Shown here piece after piece: positions 18,401 through 25,999 of a stretch of DNA of 64,000 nucleotides (its first letter is position 1; each line of letters begins with the position of its first letter). The stretch is from JAQBXX01 sp947085325. GTDB lineage: Bacteria; Pseudomonadota; Gammaproteobacteria; SURF-13. The position numbers were made by a program, and so were the translations under genes. Below the pieces are notes generated by a model, which was given only the letters and a program-made list of their open reading frames with translations, was not told where the DNA came from and made no database searches. The stretch is from assembly GCA_947085325.1 (NCBI GenBank), contig CAMTVY010000010.1, positions 62,001 through 126,000 on the forward strand. Direction: 5' to 3'.

Positions 18401-18556
18401 GGTATAGACGGTGCGTACCGACACGATGGGCGAATCGATGTTGGGGTATTCGCGCACCGTGAGGCGTTGATAGGAGATGATGCCGATCAGCACCAGCAGC
18501 AGACTCATTACGGTGGCCAGCACCGGCCGGCGGATGGAGAGTTCGGAAAGCGTCAC
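15476..18556 (-). CDS. RND-family efflux pump permease (AcrB/MexB-like)
   Basis: This 1026-residue inner-membrane proton-driven exporter has the RND layout of 12 transmembrane helices with two large periplasmic loops. The N-terminus SELSIRRPVLATVMSLLL is typical of hydrophobe/amphiphile efflux (HAE1) pumps. The proton-relay aspartates are present in LVVDDAIVMLEN on TM4 (around residue 405), and the TM10 lysine is in LITKHGILIVDFANK. No heavy-metal-type motif is seen. It overlaps the adaptor gene by 4 nt (ATGA) and is followed by the TolC-type channel. Drug or solvent export is likely; the actual substrate is unknown. Confidence 0.95.
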   Translation of the reverse strand: MTLSELSIRRPVLATVMSLLLVLIGIISYQRLTVREYPNIDSPIVSVRTVYTGASAPVIESQVTRPLEDTLSGIEGIKTIKSTSREEVSQITVEFIRTRDPDAAASDVRDRVSRARGRLPDDVDEPVVAKIEADAQAIIWIAFSSDHHNQLEITDYASRIVKDRLQTLSGVASVIIGGERRFAMRIWLDRDRLAAYQLTPQDVEDALRSQNLEIPSGRIESDQREFTVLTETDLRTPEQFNRIIIREVAGYPVRLSDVGNAEIGPADERNAVRVNGNPAVGLGVVKQSTANTLTVGRAVKEELPKIVAALPEGMQLKVAFDQSVFIEKSIAAVFTTMLEALVLVMLVIFLFLRTLRATLIPFVTIPVSLIGAFIFLYAMGFSINILTLLGLVLAIGLVVDDAIVMLENIQRRIEHGMAPLAAALEGSKEIAFAVIAMTLTLVAVFAPLAFASGNTGRLFTEFALTVAAAVLVSGFVALSLTPMMCSKILRHEKSHSRLYQLSEQWLLALNQGYQRLLTRALNQRLVVILIGALVAASSVGLFAMIKSELAPLEDRGILIGLMFSPEGSTMGYTDRYAQQIEQLYAQVPEVSTYFMVVAPGLERPNPVTMALSFVNLRPWEQRERSAQQIAAALGPQMFMLPGVLAFPISPPSLGQSFRNPPVQFVIQAGSYAELQTLVDDFTARLSKFPGLVNLDSDLKLNKPRLSVELDRDKAASIGVGVDTVGHTLETLLGGRQVTRFKREGEQYDVIVKLRDAERRDPNDLSSIFVRGNDGQLIQLSSIVRVSEDVAPKELNHFNRLRSATISANIAPGHSLGETLDFMEKTAREILPPGARTSLDGQSLEFKESGAALYLTFVLALLFIYLVLAAQFESFIDPLIIMLTVPLALTGALLALKLSGGTLNVYSQIGMVMLIGLITKHGILIVDFANKLQARGHDVRSAVIEASSLRLRPILMTTAAMVLGTLPLALATGAGAESRQPIGWVIVGGLLLGTLLTLFVIPTVYTLVSRARKRVSYEPEPAAERAV

Positions 18557-19656
18557 GGCGTGCCAGCGGGCGGCGGGTTGGTATCACTGCCTATCGTAAC
18601 GGGGCGCACCGGCGCGCCATCACGCAGCTTGGTTTGCCCGGCCGTGACCACGACATCACCGGCGTGCAGGCCTTGCACGATTTCCACCGTGCCTGCGCTG
18701 CGTTCGCCGGTCTGCACGGCGGTCTGCACGGCCTTGCCATCGACGATGCGATAGACCACCTGTCGGTTGTCCAGCGGTACCAGCGCCTGCTCCGGCACCA
18801 GCACTGCGTCGGGACGGGTTTCGAGCACCAGCGACACACGCGCAAACATGCCGGGGCGCAGCAACTGGTCGGGGTTGGGCACCCGCGCGCGCAGCAACAG
18901 CGTGCGCGTCTGTTCGTCTATGCGCGGGTCTATGGCATAGATGCTGCCACTGAAACGCTGCTCCGGATAGGCATCTACCTGTAACACGGTTGCCTGCTCC
19001 GGTTTGACCGACGCAAGATAGTTTTCCGGCACACGGAAATCGAGCTTCAGGCTGTGGATGTCTTCCAGGTTGACGATGTCCTGCCCTTCCTTGACGTAAT
19101 CACCGGTGCTGACCTGACGCAACCCCAGAATGCCGGCGAAGGGGGCGGTGAGACGTGCCTTGGCCAGCCGCGCATCGGCCAGCGCCAGTTGGGCCTGGGA
19201 GGTGCGCAGCTTTTCCTGCGCCTCATCATAGCTTTGCTGGCTCAGCAGTTTCTTCTGAAACACGTTGCGCGCGCGGGCGAAATTGAGCTGGTTGAGACTT
19301 ACCGTCGCAGCACTTTCCGCGCGCTGTGCCCGTTGCTCGGAATCGTCGAGCCGGATCAGTTCGGCGCCTGCCTTGACGGTGTCACCCTCGGTGAAGTATA
19401 TGGCCGCGATCCGGCCAGACACCTCGGAACGAATAATCACCGACTCGTTGGCGCGCAACGTACCCACTGCGCTGACGCTGCGTGTTACCAGCCCGCTGTG
19501 GGCGGCGGCGGTCTCTACCGGCAGCGCCATTGCGCCCGGCGGGCCGCCTTTGGCGCCGGCCCCGGGTTTGCCGCCGTCGGTGCAGGCGCTCAGCGCCAGC
19601 AGGTTTCCCAGCAGCACAGCGTGCGCTGCAATGCGGGTGAGTTTGGTTAAGCGCAT
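18553..19656 (-). CDS. RND efflux periplasmic adaptor (membrane-fusion lipoprotein)
   Basis: This adaptor of about 367 residues links the inner-membrane RND pump to the TolC channel. The start at ATG 19656 is supported by an AAGGTG ribosome binding site and gives a lipoprotein signal ending in LLALSAC, so it is probably lipid-anchored. The longer upstream frame lacks a signal peptide and runs through tetR. The fold order is membrane-proximal, beta-barrel, lipoyl (SEVSGRIAAIYFTEGDTVK, then LTAPFAGILGLRQVSTGDYV) with a central alpha-hairpin. It starts one base after the tetR stop and overlaps the pump gene by 4 nt. Confidence 0.93.
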   Translation of the reverse strand: MRLTKLTRIAAHAVLLGNLLALSACTDGGKPGAGAKGGPPGAMALPVETAAAHSGLVTRSVSAVGTLRANESVIIRSEVSGRIAAIYFTEGDTVKAGAELIRLDDSEQRAQRAESAATVSLNQLNFARARNVFQKKLLSQQSYDEAQEKLRTSQAQLALADARLAKARLTAPFAGILGLRQVSTGDYVKEGQDIVNLEDIHSLKLDFRVPENYLASVKPEQATVLQVDAYPEQRFSGSIYAIDPRIDEQTRTLLLRARVPNPDQLLRPGMFARVSLVLETRPDAVLVPEQALVPLDNRQVVYRIVDGKAVQTAVQTGERSAGTVEIVQGLHAGDVVVTAGQTKLRDGAPVRPVTIGSDTNPPPAGTP

Positions 19657-19657
19657 G

Positions 19658-20272
19658 TTACACACCTTGTATGCTGGAGGGGGGCACGATACCGATGAGG
19701 ATGACCTCGACGACCATGCGGCTGTAACGCTGCGCATCGTCGGCAAAGTCCACCTCCGGGAAGTGGCGCAGCATGTCGCGCGCCTGGAAGAAAAAGATGT
19801 TGGAACCCACCAGCAGTTGCGCGATGAGTGCCGGATCAAGCTCTTTCCGCAGTTCACCGCAGTCCTGGGCATTGCGCAGGATTTCCACCAGCCGGGTGAA
19901 ATTCTCACCACACAATTGCTCTGCCAGCTCTTTGCCCCGGCGCACACCACCTTCCAGCAGCTCGCGCTGCACCAGCCGCGTGAGATGATAGTGACGCTCC
20001 AGATGAGCGATGTGGGCGGCTGCGAAATGGATGAGACGCTCGGTCAGATTGCCGTCGCGGTTTACCAGTTCATCCACCAGGCTGCGCGCCTCGGCGCAGG
20101 CCGAGCCCAGCACGGTCTGGTACAGCGTCTCCTTGGATGAAAAATGATGAAAGATGTTACCTTTGCTGACGCCAGCCTGCTCGGCGACCATGTTGATGGA
20201 CACCCCCTCATAGCCGTGCTCGGCGAATAAGCGTTCGGCGGTGTGCAAGATGCGCTGGGCGGCTTCCGCCAT
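19658..20272 (-). CDS. TetR/AcrR-family repressor of the RND operon
   Basis: This regulator of ~204 residues has an N-terminal TetR helix-turn-helix: ILHTAERLFAEHGYEGVS, then MVAEQAGVSKGNIFHHF. The C-terminal ligand/dimerisation domain is all-helical. The frame is open up to a TTG at 20386, but that would place the start on the promoter, so I choose the ATG at 20272, which gives the usual TetR length. It is the first gene of the operon tetR-adaptor-RND-TolC, with 1-nt, 4-nt and 3-nt junctions. Autoregulation through the upstream palindrome is expected, with release by an unknown ligand. Confidence 0.92.
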   Translation of the reverse strand: MAEAAQRILHTAERLFAEHGYEGVSINMVAEQAGVSKGNIFHHFSSKETLYQTVLGSACAEARSLVDELVNRDGNLTERLIHFAAAHIAHLERHYHLTRLVQRELLEGGVRRGKELAEQLCGENFTRLVEILRNAQDCGELRKELDPALIAQLLVGSNIFFFQARDMLRHFPEVDFADDAQRYSRMVVEVILIGIVPPSSIQGV

Positions 20273-20357
20273 GGCGTGGCAGGGTTGAACGGCGGGCGAA
20301 GCTGCTGAAGTGCCGGGGGCCACAGGACTATCCTTAACTAAGGCGTTCGAGGTTCCT

Positions 20358-20386
20358 AGTGTACAAACCGAATGGTCGGTTTGCAA
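20358..20386 (-). promoter_or_regulatory. Sigma70-type promoter of the tetR-RND operon
   Basis: On the minus strand, TTGCAA (20386-20381) and TACACT (20363-20358) are separated by exactly 17 bp. The predicted start is near 20351, leaving a leader of about 80 nt to the ATG at 20272. It lies just after the stop of the PIMT-family gene, so the efflux operon can be transcribed independently. Confidence 0.65.
20365..20382. promoter_or_regulatory. Probable TetR operator inside the promoter spacer
   Basis: AAACCGA and TCGGTTT form 7-bp inverted arms around a 4-bp centre (ATGG). The 18-bp site lies almost wholly between the -35 and -10 boxes, where bound repressor would block RNA polymerase. Palindromes of the form ACCGA-N4-TCGGT are common operators of AcrR-like regulators. 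Binding is inferred. Confidence 0.7.
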
Positions 20387-20399
20387 TCCTGGGTCGGGT

Positions 20400-21056
20400 T
20401 CAGAACACGAAGGCCGGTGACGTGGGTGCGTTGATCAGCGATGGGAGGTCGGTTTCGAACAGGCTCTCACGCGTCCACGCCTCGGGCCCCATGCGCGTGA
20501 TCAGCAAGGCCTCCATGCTGGGCGCCTGGCCCACAACCATGAACAAGCGTCCACCCACCTGCAGTTGCTGCTGGAGCAGGTCGGAAAGCAGCGGCAGCGA
20601 GCCGGTGACGGCAATGACATCGTAGGGCGCGTGCGCGGCCCAGCCGCGTGCTGCATCTCCCGTCTCCAGTACGACATTGGTGATGCCGTGCCCGGCCAGT
20701 TTTTCGCGCGCTGATGCGATAAAGTCGGCAAAGATGTCCACGCTGTGCACCTGGCTGCCGGAGCGCGCCAGCAGTGCGGTGAGATAGGCGCTGCCGGTGC
20801 CGATTTCGAGTATGGTGTCGGTGGGCTGGATGTCGAGCGCCTGCAGCAGCCGTGCCTCGAGGCGCGGTGGCATCATGGCCTGGCCATGCCCGAGCGGCAG
20901 CTCAATATCCGCGAATGCGAGGTTGCGCTGCGCGGGGGGTACAAAGTCCTCGCGCGGCACCTGGGACAGCAACTCCAGTACGCGCGGATCAAGTACCTCC
21001 CACGGGCGGATTTGCTGTTCAATCATGTTAAAGCGGGCTTGTTCGATATTCATCAT
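20400..21056 (-). CDS. Protein-L-isoaspartate O-methyltransferase family protein
   Basis: This 218-residue SAM-dependent methyltransferase belongs to the PIMT family, which repairs isoaspartyl residues, although many members near tolC-like genes are uncharacterised. The N-terminus RFNMIEQQIRPWEVLD is typical of this subgroup. The SAM-binding motif I is ILEIGTGSAYLTALLA near residue 83, followed by the acidic VHSVDIF strand and the motif-II strand YDVIAVTGSLP. It ends 14 nt before the -35 box of the efflux operon. I leave out the symbol pcm because the subgroup diverges from canonical Pcm. Confidence 0.88.
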   Translation of the reverse strand: MMNIEQARFNMIEQQIRPWEVLDPRVLELLSQVPREDFVPPAQRNLAFADIELPLGHGQAMMPPRLEARLLQALDIQPTDTILEIGTGSAYLTALLARSGSQVHSVDIFADFIASAREKLAGHGITNVVLETGDAARGWAAHAPYDVIAVTGSLPLLSDLLQQQLQVGGRLFMVVGQAPSMEALLITRMGPEAWTRESLFETDLPSLINAPTSPAFVF

Positions 21057-21098
21057 GGTACGGCCTGAAGCGGATACGGAATCAAGGCGCCAATGGTA

Positions 21099-21126
21099 CT
21101 GACAAGCTTGTCGGTATGTCTACACT
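21099..21126 (+). promoter_or_regulatory. Possible thiC promoter
   Basis: CTGACA (21099-21104) and TACACT (21121-21126) are 16 bp apart, upstream of the TPP riboswitch. A start near 21133 would give a ~240-nt leader. The spacing is slightly short and the boxes are moderate matches. Confidence 0.4.
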
Positions 21127-21228
21127 GACTTCCGGCCAGCAAGGCTGGCGAGGGCGTGCGAGATGCAGCCTCACGATCCTGCCCTGGCTTGCAAAACAGC
21201 CTGCTATCGGCTACGGTGAAGGCGGCAG

Positions 21229-21330
21229 CTAGGGGTGCCTGACTCTGTGTTGAACAGGGTCGGCTGAGACGGGGTATAAGCCCATAACCCTTTGAACCTG
21301 ATCCGGTTAACTCCGGCGTAGGAAAGCGGC
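21229..21330 (+). ncRNA. TPP riboswitch (THI element)
   Basis: The leader of thiC carries the conserved thi-box core: AGGGGTGCC at the 5' side, GGCTGAGA (pyrimidine-sensing J3/2 region), and ACCCTTTGAACCTGATCCGG at 21280-21299, followed by CTCCGGCGTAGGAAAG. P1, P2/P3 and P4/P5 segments can all be placed. The element ends about 45 nt before the thiC ATG. No T-run terminator is visible after it, so control of translation initiation, by hiding the AAAGGTG ribosome binding site, is more likely than attenuation. Confidence 0.96.
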
Positions 21331-21374
21331 ATGACGTTTTGCCTGCGCCCGTGGCATATATTAAAAGGTGATAC

Positions 21375-23258
21375 ATGAGCGCACTCCCCGAGCAGCATCT
21401 GAGCCAGACCGCAACACTCGACGCGGCGGTTACCCAGCCATTTCCTCGCTCACGCAAGGTGTATGTCACGGGTAGCCGTCCAGACATCCGCGTGCCGATG
21501 CGCGAGGTAAGCCTCTCCGATACACCGGCGAGCTTCGGCGCCGAACAGAATCCGCCGGTATATGTGTATGACACCTCCGGACCCTATACCGATCCGGCGG
21601 CACAGATCGATCTGCGCCAAGGCTTGCCAGCCTTGCGCGAGGCGTGGATCCAGGCGCGCGGCGACACGGAGCAACTGGGCGAGACCAGTTCGCGCTACGG
21701 GCGTGCCCGCGCGACCGACCCGGCACTTGCGTCCCTGCGGTTTGCCCACCTGCGCAAGCCGCGGCGGGCACAGGCGGGCGCCAATGTGACCCAGATGCAT
21801 TATGCGCGGCGCGGCATTATCACGCCGGAAATGGAGTTTATTACCCTGCGCGAGAACCAGAAGCTGGAGTTGGCGCGGGTGCACGGCCTGCTGGAGCAGC
21901 AGCATCCGGGGGAATCGTTCGGCGCCGCGATTCCGCAGCATATTACGCCGGAGTTTGTGCGCGACGAAGTAGCGCGGGGGCGCGCCATCATCCCCGCCAA
22001 CATCAACCACCCCGAACTGGAACCGATGATCATCGGCCGCAACTTTCTGGTCAAGATCAACGCCAATATCGGTAACTCTGCGGTCACCTCCGGCATCGAG
22101 GAGGAAGTGGAGAAAATGGCCTGGTCCATCCGCTGGGGCGGCGACACGGTGATGGACTTGTCCACCGGCAAAAATATCCATGAGACGCGCGAGTGGATCA
22201 TCCGTAATTCGCCGGTACCCATCGGCACCGTGCCGATTTATCAGGCGCTGGAAAAGGTAGACGGCAAGGCGGAGGATCTTACCTGGGAGATTTTCCGCGA
22301 CACGCTGATCGAACAGGCCGAGCAGGGGGTGGATTATTTCACCATCCACGCCGGTGTGCGGCTGGCCTATGTGCCGCTGACAGCGAAGCGCGTCACCGGC
22401 ATCGTGTCACGCGGCGGCTCCATTATGGCCAAGTGGTGTCTCGCCCATCACAAGGAGAGCTTCCTCTACACACATTTTGAAGACATCTGCGAGATCATGA
22501 AGGCCTACGACGTTTCCTTCTCGCTCGGCGACGGCCTGCGCCCCGGCTCAATTGCCGATGCCAACGACGCCGCCCAGTTTGCCGAACTCGAAACGCTGGG
22601 CGAGCTGACCCAGATTGCCTGGAAGCATGACGTGCAGACCATGATTGAAGGCCCCGGCCATGTGCCGATGCATCTGATAAAAATCAACATGGAAAAACAG
22701 CTCGCGGCGTGTGGCGAGGCGCCGTTCTACACGCTGGGGCCGCTTACTACCGACATCGCACCGGGCTACGACCATATTACGTCTGCCATCGGCGCGGCCA
22801 TGATCGGCTGGTACGGCTGCGCCATGCTGTGCTACGTCACACCCAAGGAACATCTGGGGTTGCCGGACAAGAACGACGTGCGCGAAGGCATCATCGCCTA
22901 CAAGATCGCCGCGCATGCCGCCGACCTTGCCAAAGGCCATCCCGGTGCGCAGTTGCGCGACAATGCCCTCTCCAAGGCGCGCTTCGAGTTTCGCTGGGAA
23001 GACCAGTTCAACCTCGGCCTCGACCCGGAACGGGCGCATGCATACCACGACGAGACCCTGCCGAAGGAGTCAGCCAAGCTCGCGCATTTCTGCTCCATGT
23101 GCGGGCCGCACTTCTGTTCGATGAAAATCACTCAGGATGTGCGCGAGTATGCGGCGCAAAAGGGGATTGACGATGCCGGGCATGCGCTGGAGCAGGGTAT
23201 GCAGGAAAAGGCGCGTGAATTCAAGGCGCAGGGCGGACAGGTCTACCGAAAACTATAA
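21375..23258 (+). CDS. thiC: Phosphomethylpyrimidine synthase ThiC
   Basis: ThiC converts aminoimidazole ribotide to HMP-phosphate, the pyrimidine half of thiamine, using a radical-SAM type 4Fe-4S cluster. The 627-residue length matches the family. The cluster-binding CX2CX4C motif is CSMCGPHFC at residues 573-581 near the C-terminus, and the TIM-barrel motifs NPRAxxP-like NINHPELEPMIIGRNF and SLGDGLRPGSIADAND are intact. The start is supported by AAAGGTG seven bases upstream. It is governed by the upstream TPP riboswitch and followed by a terminator, so it is monocistronic. Confidence 0.98.
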   Translation: MSALPEQHLSQTATLDAAVTQPFPRSRKVYVTGSRPDIRVPMREVSLSDTPASFGAEQNPPVYVYDTSGPYTDPAAQIDLRQGLPALREAWIQARGDTEQLGETSSRYGRARATDPALASLRFAHLRKPRRAQAGANVTQMHYARRGIITPEMEFITLRENQKLELARVHGLLEQQHPGESFGAAIPQHITPEFVRDEVARGRAIIPANINHPELEPMIIGRNFLVKINANIGNSAVTSGIEEEVEKMAWSIRWGGDTVMDLSTGKNIHETREWIIRNSPVPIGTVPIYQALEKVDGKAEDLTWEIFRDTLIEQAEQGVDYFTIHAGVRLAYVPLTAKRVTGIVSRGGSIMAKWCLAHHKESFLYTHFEDICEIMKAYDVSFSLGDGLRPGSIADANDAAQFAELETLGELTQIAWKHDVQTMIEGPGHVPMHLIKINMEKQLAACGEAPFYTLGPLTTDIAPGYDHITSAIGAAMIGWYGCAMLCYVTPKEHLGLPDKNDVREGIIAYKIAAHAADLAKGHPGAQLRDNALSKARFEFRWEDQFNLGLDPERAHAYHDETLPKESAKLAHFCSMCGPHFCSMKITQDVREYAAQKGIDDAGHALEQGMQEKAREFKAQGGQVYRKL

Positions 23259-23284
23259 CGCACCACCGGCATTGCGGGATCATT

Positions 23285-23313
23285 CAGGCGGACAAAAACC
23301 GCCTGTGGTTTTT
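23285..23313 (+). terminator. Rho-independent terminator after thiC
   Basis: CAGGCGG (23285-23291) pairs with CCGCCTG (23299-23305) in a 7-bp stem with a 7-nt loop, followed by TGG and five T residues. It lies 27 bp after the thiC stop. Confidence 0.8.
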
Positions 23314-23375
23314 CCTGGCTGCGCAGCCTGGCAGAGACCTGATCCAGCGCTCCCGGAAATAATTCAAGACAGCCC

Positions 23376-24338
23376 ATGCGCACCCGTTACCCCGACATCA
23401 AACCCTACGTCGAGCACAGCCTCAAGGTGGATGCTCTCCATGTGCTGCATGTCGAAGAGTGCGGCAATCCCAAAGGGGTGCCCGTGCTGTTCGTGCACGG
23501 CGGGCCGGGGGCGGGCTGCGAGCCGTATCATCGGCGTTTCTTTAATCCCGACCTGTACCGCATCATTTTATTTGATCAGCGGGGGGCGGGGCGCTCCACG
23601 CCGCACGCCGAGCTTGAGGGTAACACCACGCAGGCGCTGGTGGCGGACATGGAATATATCCGCACGCAGCTCGGCATCGGGCGCTGGGTGTTGTTCGGCG
23701 GCTCATGGGGTTCGACACTTTCACTCGTGTATGCGCAGGCCCATCCCGAGCGGGTTATGGGCCTGATTCTGCGCGGCATTTTTTTGTGTCGCCCGCACGA
23801 GATCGAGTGGTTTTACCAGCAAGGCGCGCACCGGATTTTCCCCGACTACTGGCAGGATTTCCTGCGCCCGATTCCGGAGTGCGAACGCGGCCATCTGGTG
23901 CAGGCCTACCATCGCCTGTTGACCGGAACAGATGAAGTAGCGCGCATGGCGGCGGCCAAGGCGTGGTCGGGCTGGGAAGGGCGTACGCTCACGCTGCTGG
24001 AAAGCCCGCCCGTGCTCGACCACTTTACCAATGCGCACACGGCACTCAGTCTTGCGCGCATTGAGTGCCATTATTTCATGCACGACAGTTTTCTCGCACC
24101 GAACCAGATTCTGCGCGATGCACACCGGCTCAAAAATATTCCCGGCGTGATCGTGCATGGACGCTACGATATGGTGTGCCCCGTGGAGAGCGCGTGGGAG
24201 CTGCATCAGGCCTGGCCGCAGGCGCAACTTAATATTATCGCTGGCGCCGGACATGCGGCGAGCGAGCCCGGCACTATGCACGCGCTGATTGAGGCCGCAG
24301 ACGTGATGGCCCGACGCTTCCAGGCCAGCCTGCCGTGA
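23376..24338 (+). CDS. pip: Proline iminopeptidase
   Basis: This 320-residue alpha/beta hydrolase releases N-terminal proline from peptides in the cytoplasm. The oxyanion-hole region is LFVHGGPGAGCEPYHRRFF, and DQRGAGRSTPHAELEGNTT is the family signature that follows it. The nucleophile is the Ser in GGSWGSTLSL (~residue 111), the acid is the Asp in GRYDMVCP, and the base is the His in GAGHAASEPG. The protein matches the ~315-residue monomeric family (peptidase S33). Its stop overlaps the GTG start of dtd, so the two genes are coupled. Confidence 0.95.
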   Translation: MRTRYPDIKPYVEHSLKVDALHVLHVEECGNPKGVPVLFVHGGPGAGCEPYHRRFFNPDLYRIILFDQRGAGRSTPHAELEGNTTQALVADMEYIRTQLGIGRWVLFGGSWGSTLSLVYAQAHPERVMGLILRGIFLCRPHEIEWFYQQGAHRIFPDYWQDFLRPIPECERGHLVQAYHRLLTGTDEVARMAAAKAWSGWEGRTLTLLESPPVLDHFTNAHTALSLARIECHYFMHDSFLAPNQILRDAHRLKNIPGVIVHGRYDMVCPVESAWELHQAWPQAQLNIIAGAGHAASEPGTMHALIEAADVMARRFQASLP

Positions 24339-24778
24339 TTGCGCTGCTGCAACGTGTTACGCAGGCACAGGTGACGGTGGATGAGGTCGTCATCGCACAC
24401 ATCGGGCCGGGGCTGCTGGTGTTTGTCGGTGTGGAGCGTGATGATACGGAGGCGGTGGCCGACAGGCTGTTGGCGCGCGTGCTGGGGTACCGCATGTTCG
24501 CAGACGTGCAAAATAAAATGAATCGCAGTTTGCGTGATGTCGAAGGTGAGTTGCTGCTGGTGCCGCAATTCACGCTGGCGGCGGACACGCACAAGGGTCT
24601 GCGCCCGAGCTTCACGCCGGCGGCCACGCCGGCGCATGGCGCACACCTGTTTGATTGCATGCTGCGCAAGGCCCGCGCCGGTTACGCCAAGGTGGCGTGC
24701 GGCCGTTTCGGGGCGGACATGCAGGTATCGCTCACCAACGGCGGCCCGGTCACATTTTCATTACGCACAGTGTCGTAA
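24335..24778 (+). CDS. dtd: D-aminoacyl-tRNA deacylase
   Basis: Dtd hydrolyses D-amino acids mischarged on tRNA (originally D-Tyr-tRNA), a proofreading step in translation. The 147-residue length is standard. The N-terminus IALLQRVTQAQVTV, the active-site SQFT-like segment LLVPQFTLAADT, and the C-terminal cis-proline motif TNGGPVTF identify it. It starts with GTG overlapping the pip stop by 4 nt. It ends 12 nt from the convergent flgL stop, with no obvious bidirectional terminator between them. Confidence 0.95.
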   Translation: MIALLQRVTQAQVTVDEVVIAHIGPGLLVFVGVERDDTEAVADRLLARVLGYRMFADVQNKMNRSLRDVEGELLLVPQFTLAADTHKGLRPSFTPAATPAHGAHLFDCMLRKARAGYAKVACGRFGADMQVSLTNGGPVTFSLRTVS

Positions 24779-24790
24779 GGACGCCATCCA

Positions 24791-25996
24791 TCAGGTCAGA
24801 TAGTTAAACAGTGACAGATTCTGCACCTTTATAAATGACTGTTGTGCGGCTTGCAGCGCCAGCAGCTGGGCGTTGAGCTGGCTGGCGGCGCTGGCATAGT
24901 CGAGATCCTGCACGGTGGAAAGTGTCTGCCTGATCTGCAGCGTATAAGCGTCGTTCACATCCTGCTGGCTGTCAATGGCATTGATGCGCGCACCTATGCC
25001 TGAAAGGGTGGCAAGGATGTTGTTTAGCGATTGATCGATGTCGGTGAGACTGCGGTTCATGGCGTTATTGAATTTGGCCTGCCCCGCCGGACTGTTTAGG
25101 GGTGTTTCCAGTGCTACCGCCATGTTTTTCAGGGTGGTAAAAACATCCTGATTGGCGCTGGGCGTGACAGTAAAACTGTCGCCGCCCGCAGGTGCGCCAG
25201 CGATGCTGGTCTGGATGCCGTTGAAGCTGATGCTGCCACCACTGCTATAGGGTTGGGCGGTCAGTATCGTGGTAGACGTTGTGTTGTTGACGACATCGAA
25301 CGTAGTCGATGAGGTGAAGGTGATGGTGAAGTTGTGCGCCTGGTAGGCAGAGGCATTTACCACCGTGCCCGTGTCGATGATGCCGTTGCCTGCGTTGGCG
25401 GTATTGTCGAGCGTGGTGAACGCCCCGTTGCCGTTGCGGATCAGCTGGAAGACTGCTGTGCCGGAATCATCTACCGCCACTTGTCGTGTGGGGCCTATCT
25501 GCAGGAAACGCTGGCCTTGATCGCCATTGTAGATGTAGCTGCCGGCCGCCGTGCGGGCGAACGGCTGAGTCTGGCCTTTATACCCTGCAAACAGGTAGTC
25601 GTTGTTCTCATCTTTGGTATTTGCGAGGCTTAGCAACTCATCCAGCCGCTGGCGAATTTCTAGCGCAATGGATGCGCGGTCACTGTTGTTAAGCGTGCTG
25701 TTGTTGGCCTGTACCGCGAGCGTGCGCACATTCTGCAGCAGGCTGTTAACGTTGTTCAGCGTGGATTCTTCAAGATTGAGACGTGTGCGTGCAGCATCAA
25801 TGTTCGACTGGTATTGATCGTTGACGGACACTGCCTGCGTCAGCTCAAGTGCCCGGCTGGCCCCGGCAGGGTCGTCAGAGGGTGTGAGGATGCGCTGTCC
25901 GGTGGCGAGCTGTTGCTGTGTCTTGTTAAGCTGCGCCTGCTGGTTGAGTATGCTATTGATGCCCTGTTGCTGAGACTGGGTGGTCGATATGCGCAT
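24791..25996 (-). CDS. flgL: Flagellar hook-filament junction protein FlgL (HAP3)
   Basis: FlgL is the second hook-associated protein that joins hook to filament outside the cell. The flagellin-like N-terminal coiled coil (NSILNQQAQLNKTQQQLATG) and C-terminal helix (SAASQLNAQLLALQAAQQSF) are both present. The middle, about residues 140-310, is a Ser/Thr/Asn-rich surface domain. At 401 residues it is longer than the 317 of E. coli owing to this insert. It is the last gene of the flgB-flgL operon, starting 3 nt after flgK. Confidence 0.94.
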   Translation of the reverse strand: MRISTTQSQQQGINSILNQQAQLNKTQQQLATGQRILTPSDDPAGASRALELTQAVSVNDQYQSNIDAARTRLNLEESTLNNVNSLLQNVRTLAVQANNSTLNNSDRASIALEIRQRLDELLSLANTKDENNDYLFAGYKGQTQPFARTAAGSYIYNGDQGQRFLQIGPTRQVAVDDSGTAVFQLIRNGNGAFTTLDNTANAGNGIIDTGTVVNASAYQAHNFTITFTSSTTFDVVNNTTSTTILTAQPYSSGGSISFNGIQTSIAGAPAGGDSFTVTPSANQDVFTTLKNMAVALETPLNSPAGQAKFNNAMNRSLTDIDQSLNNILATLSGIGARINAIDSQQDVNDAYTLQIRQTLSTVQDLDYASAASQLNAQLLALQAAQQSFIKVQNLSLFNYLT

Positions 25997-25999
25997 GGC

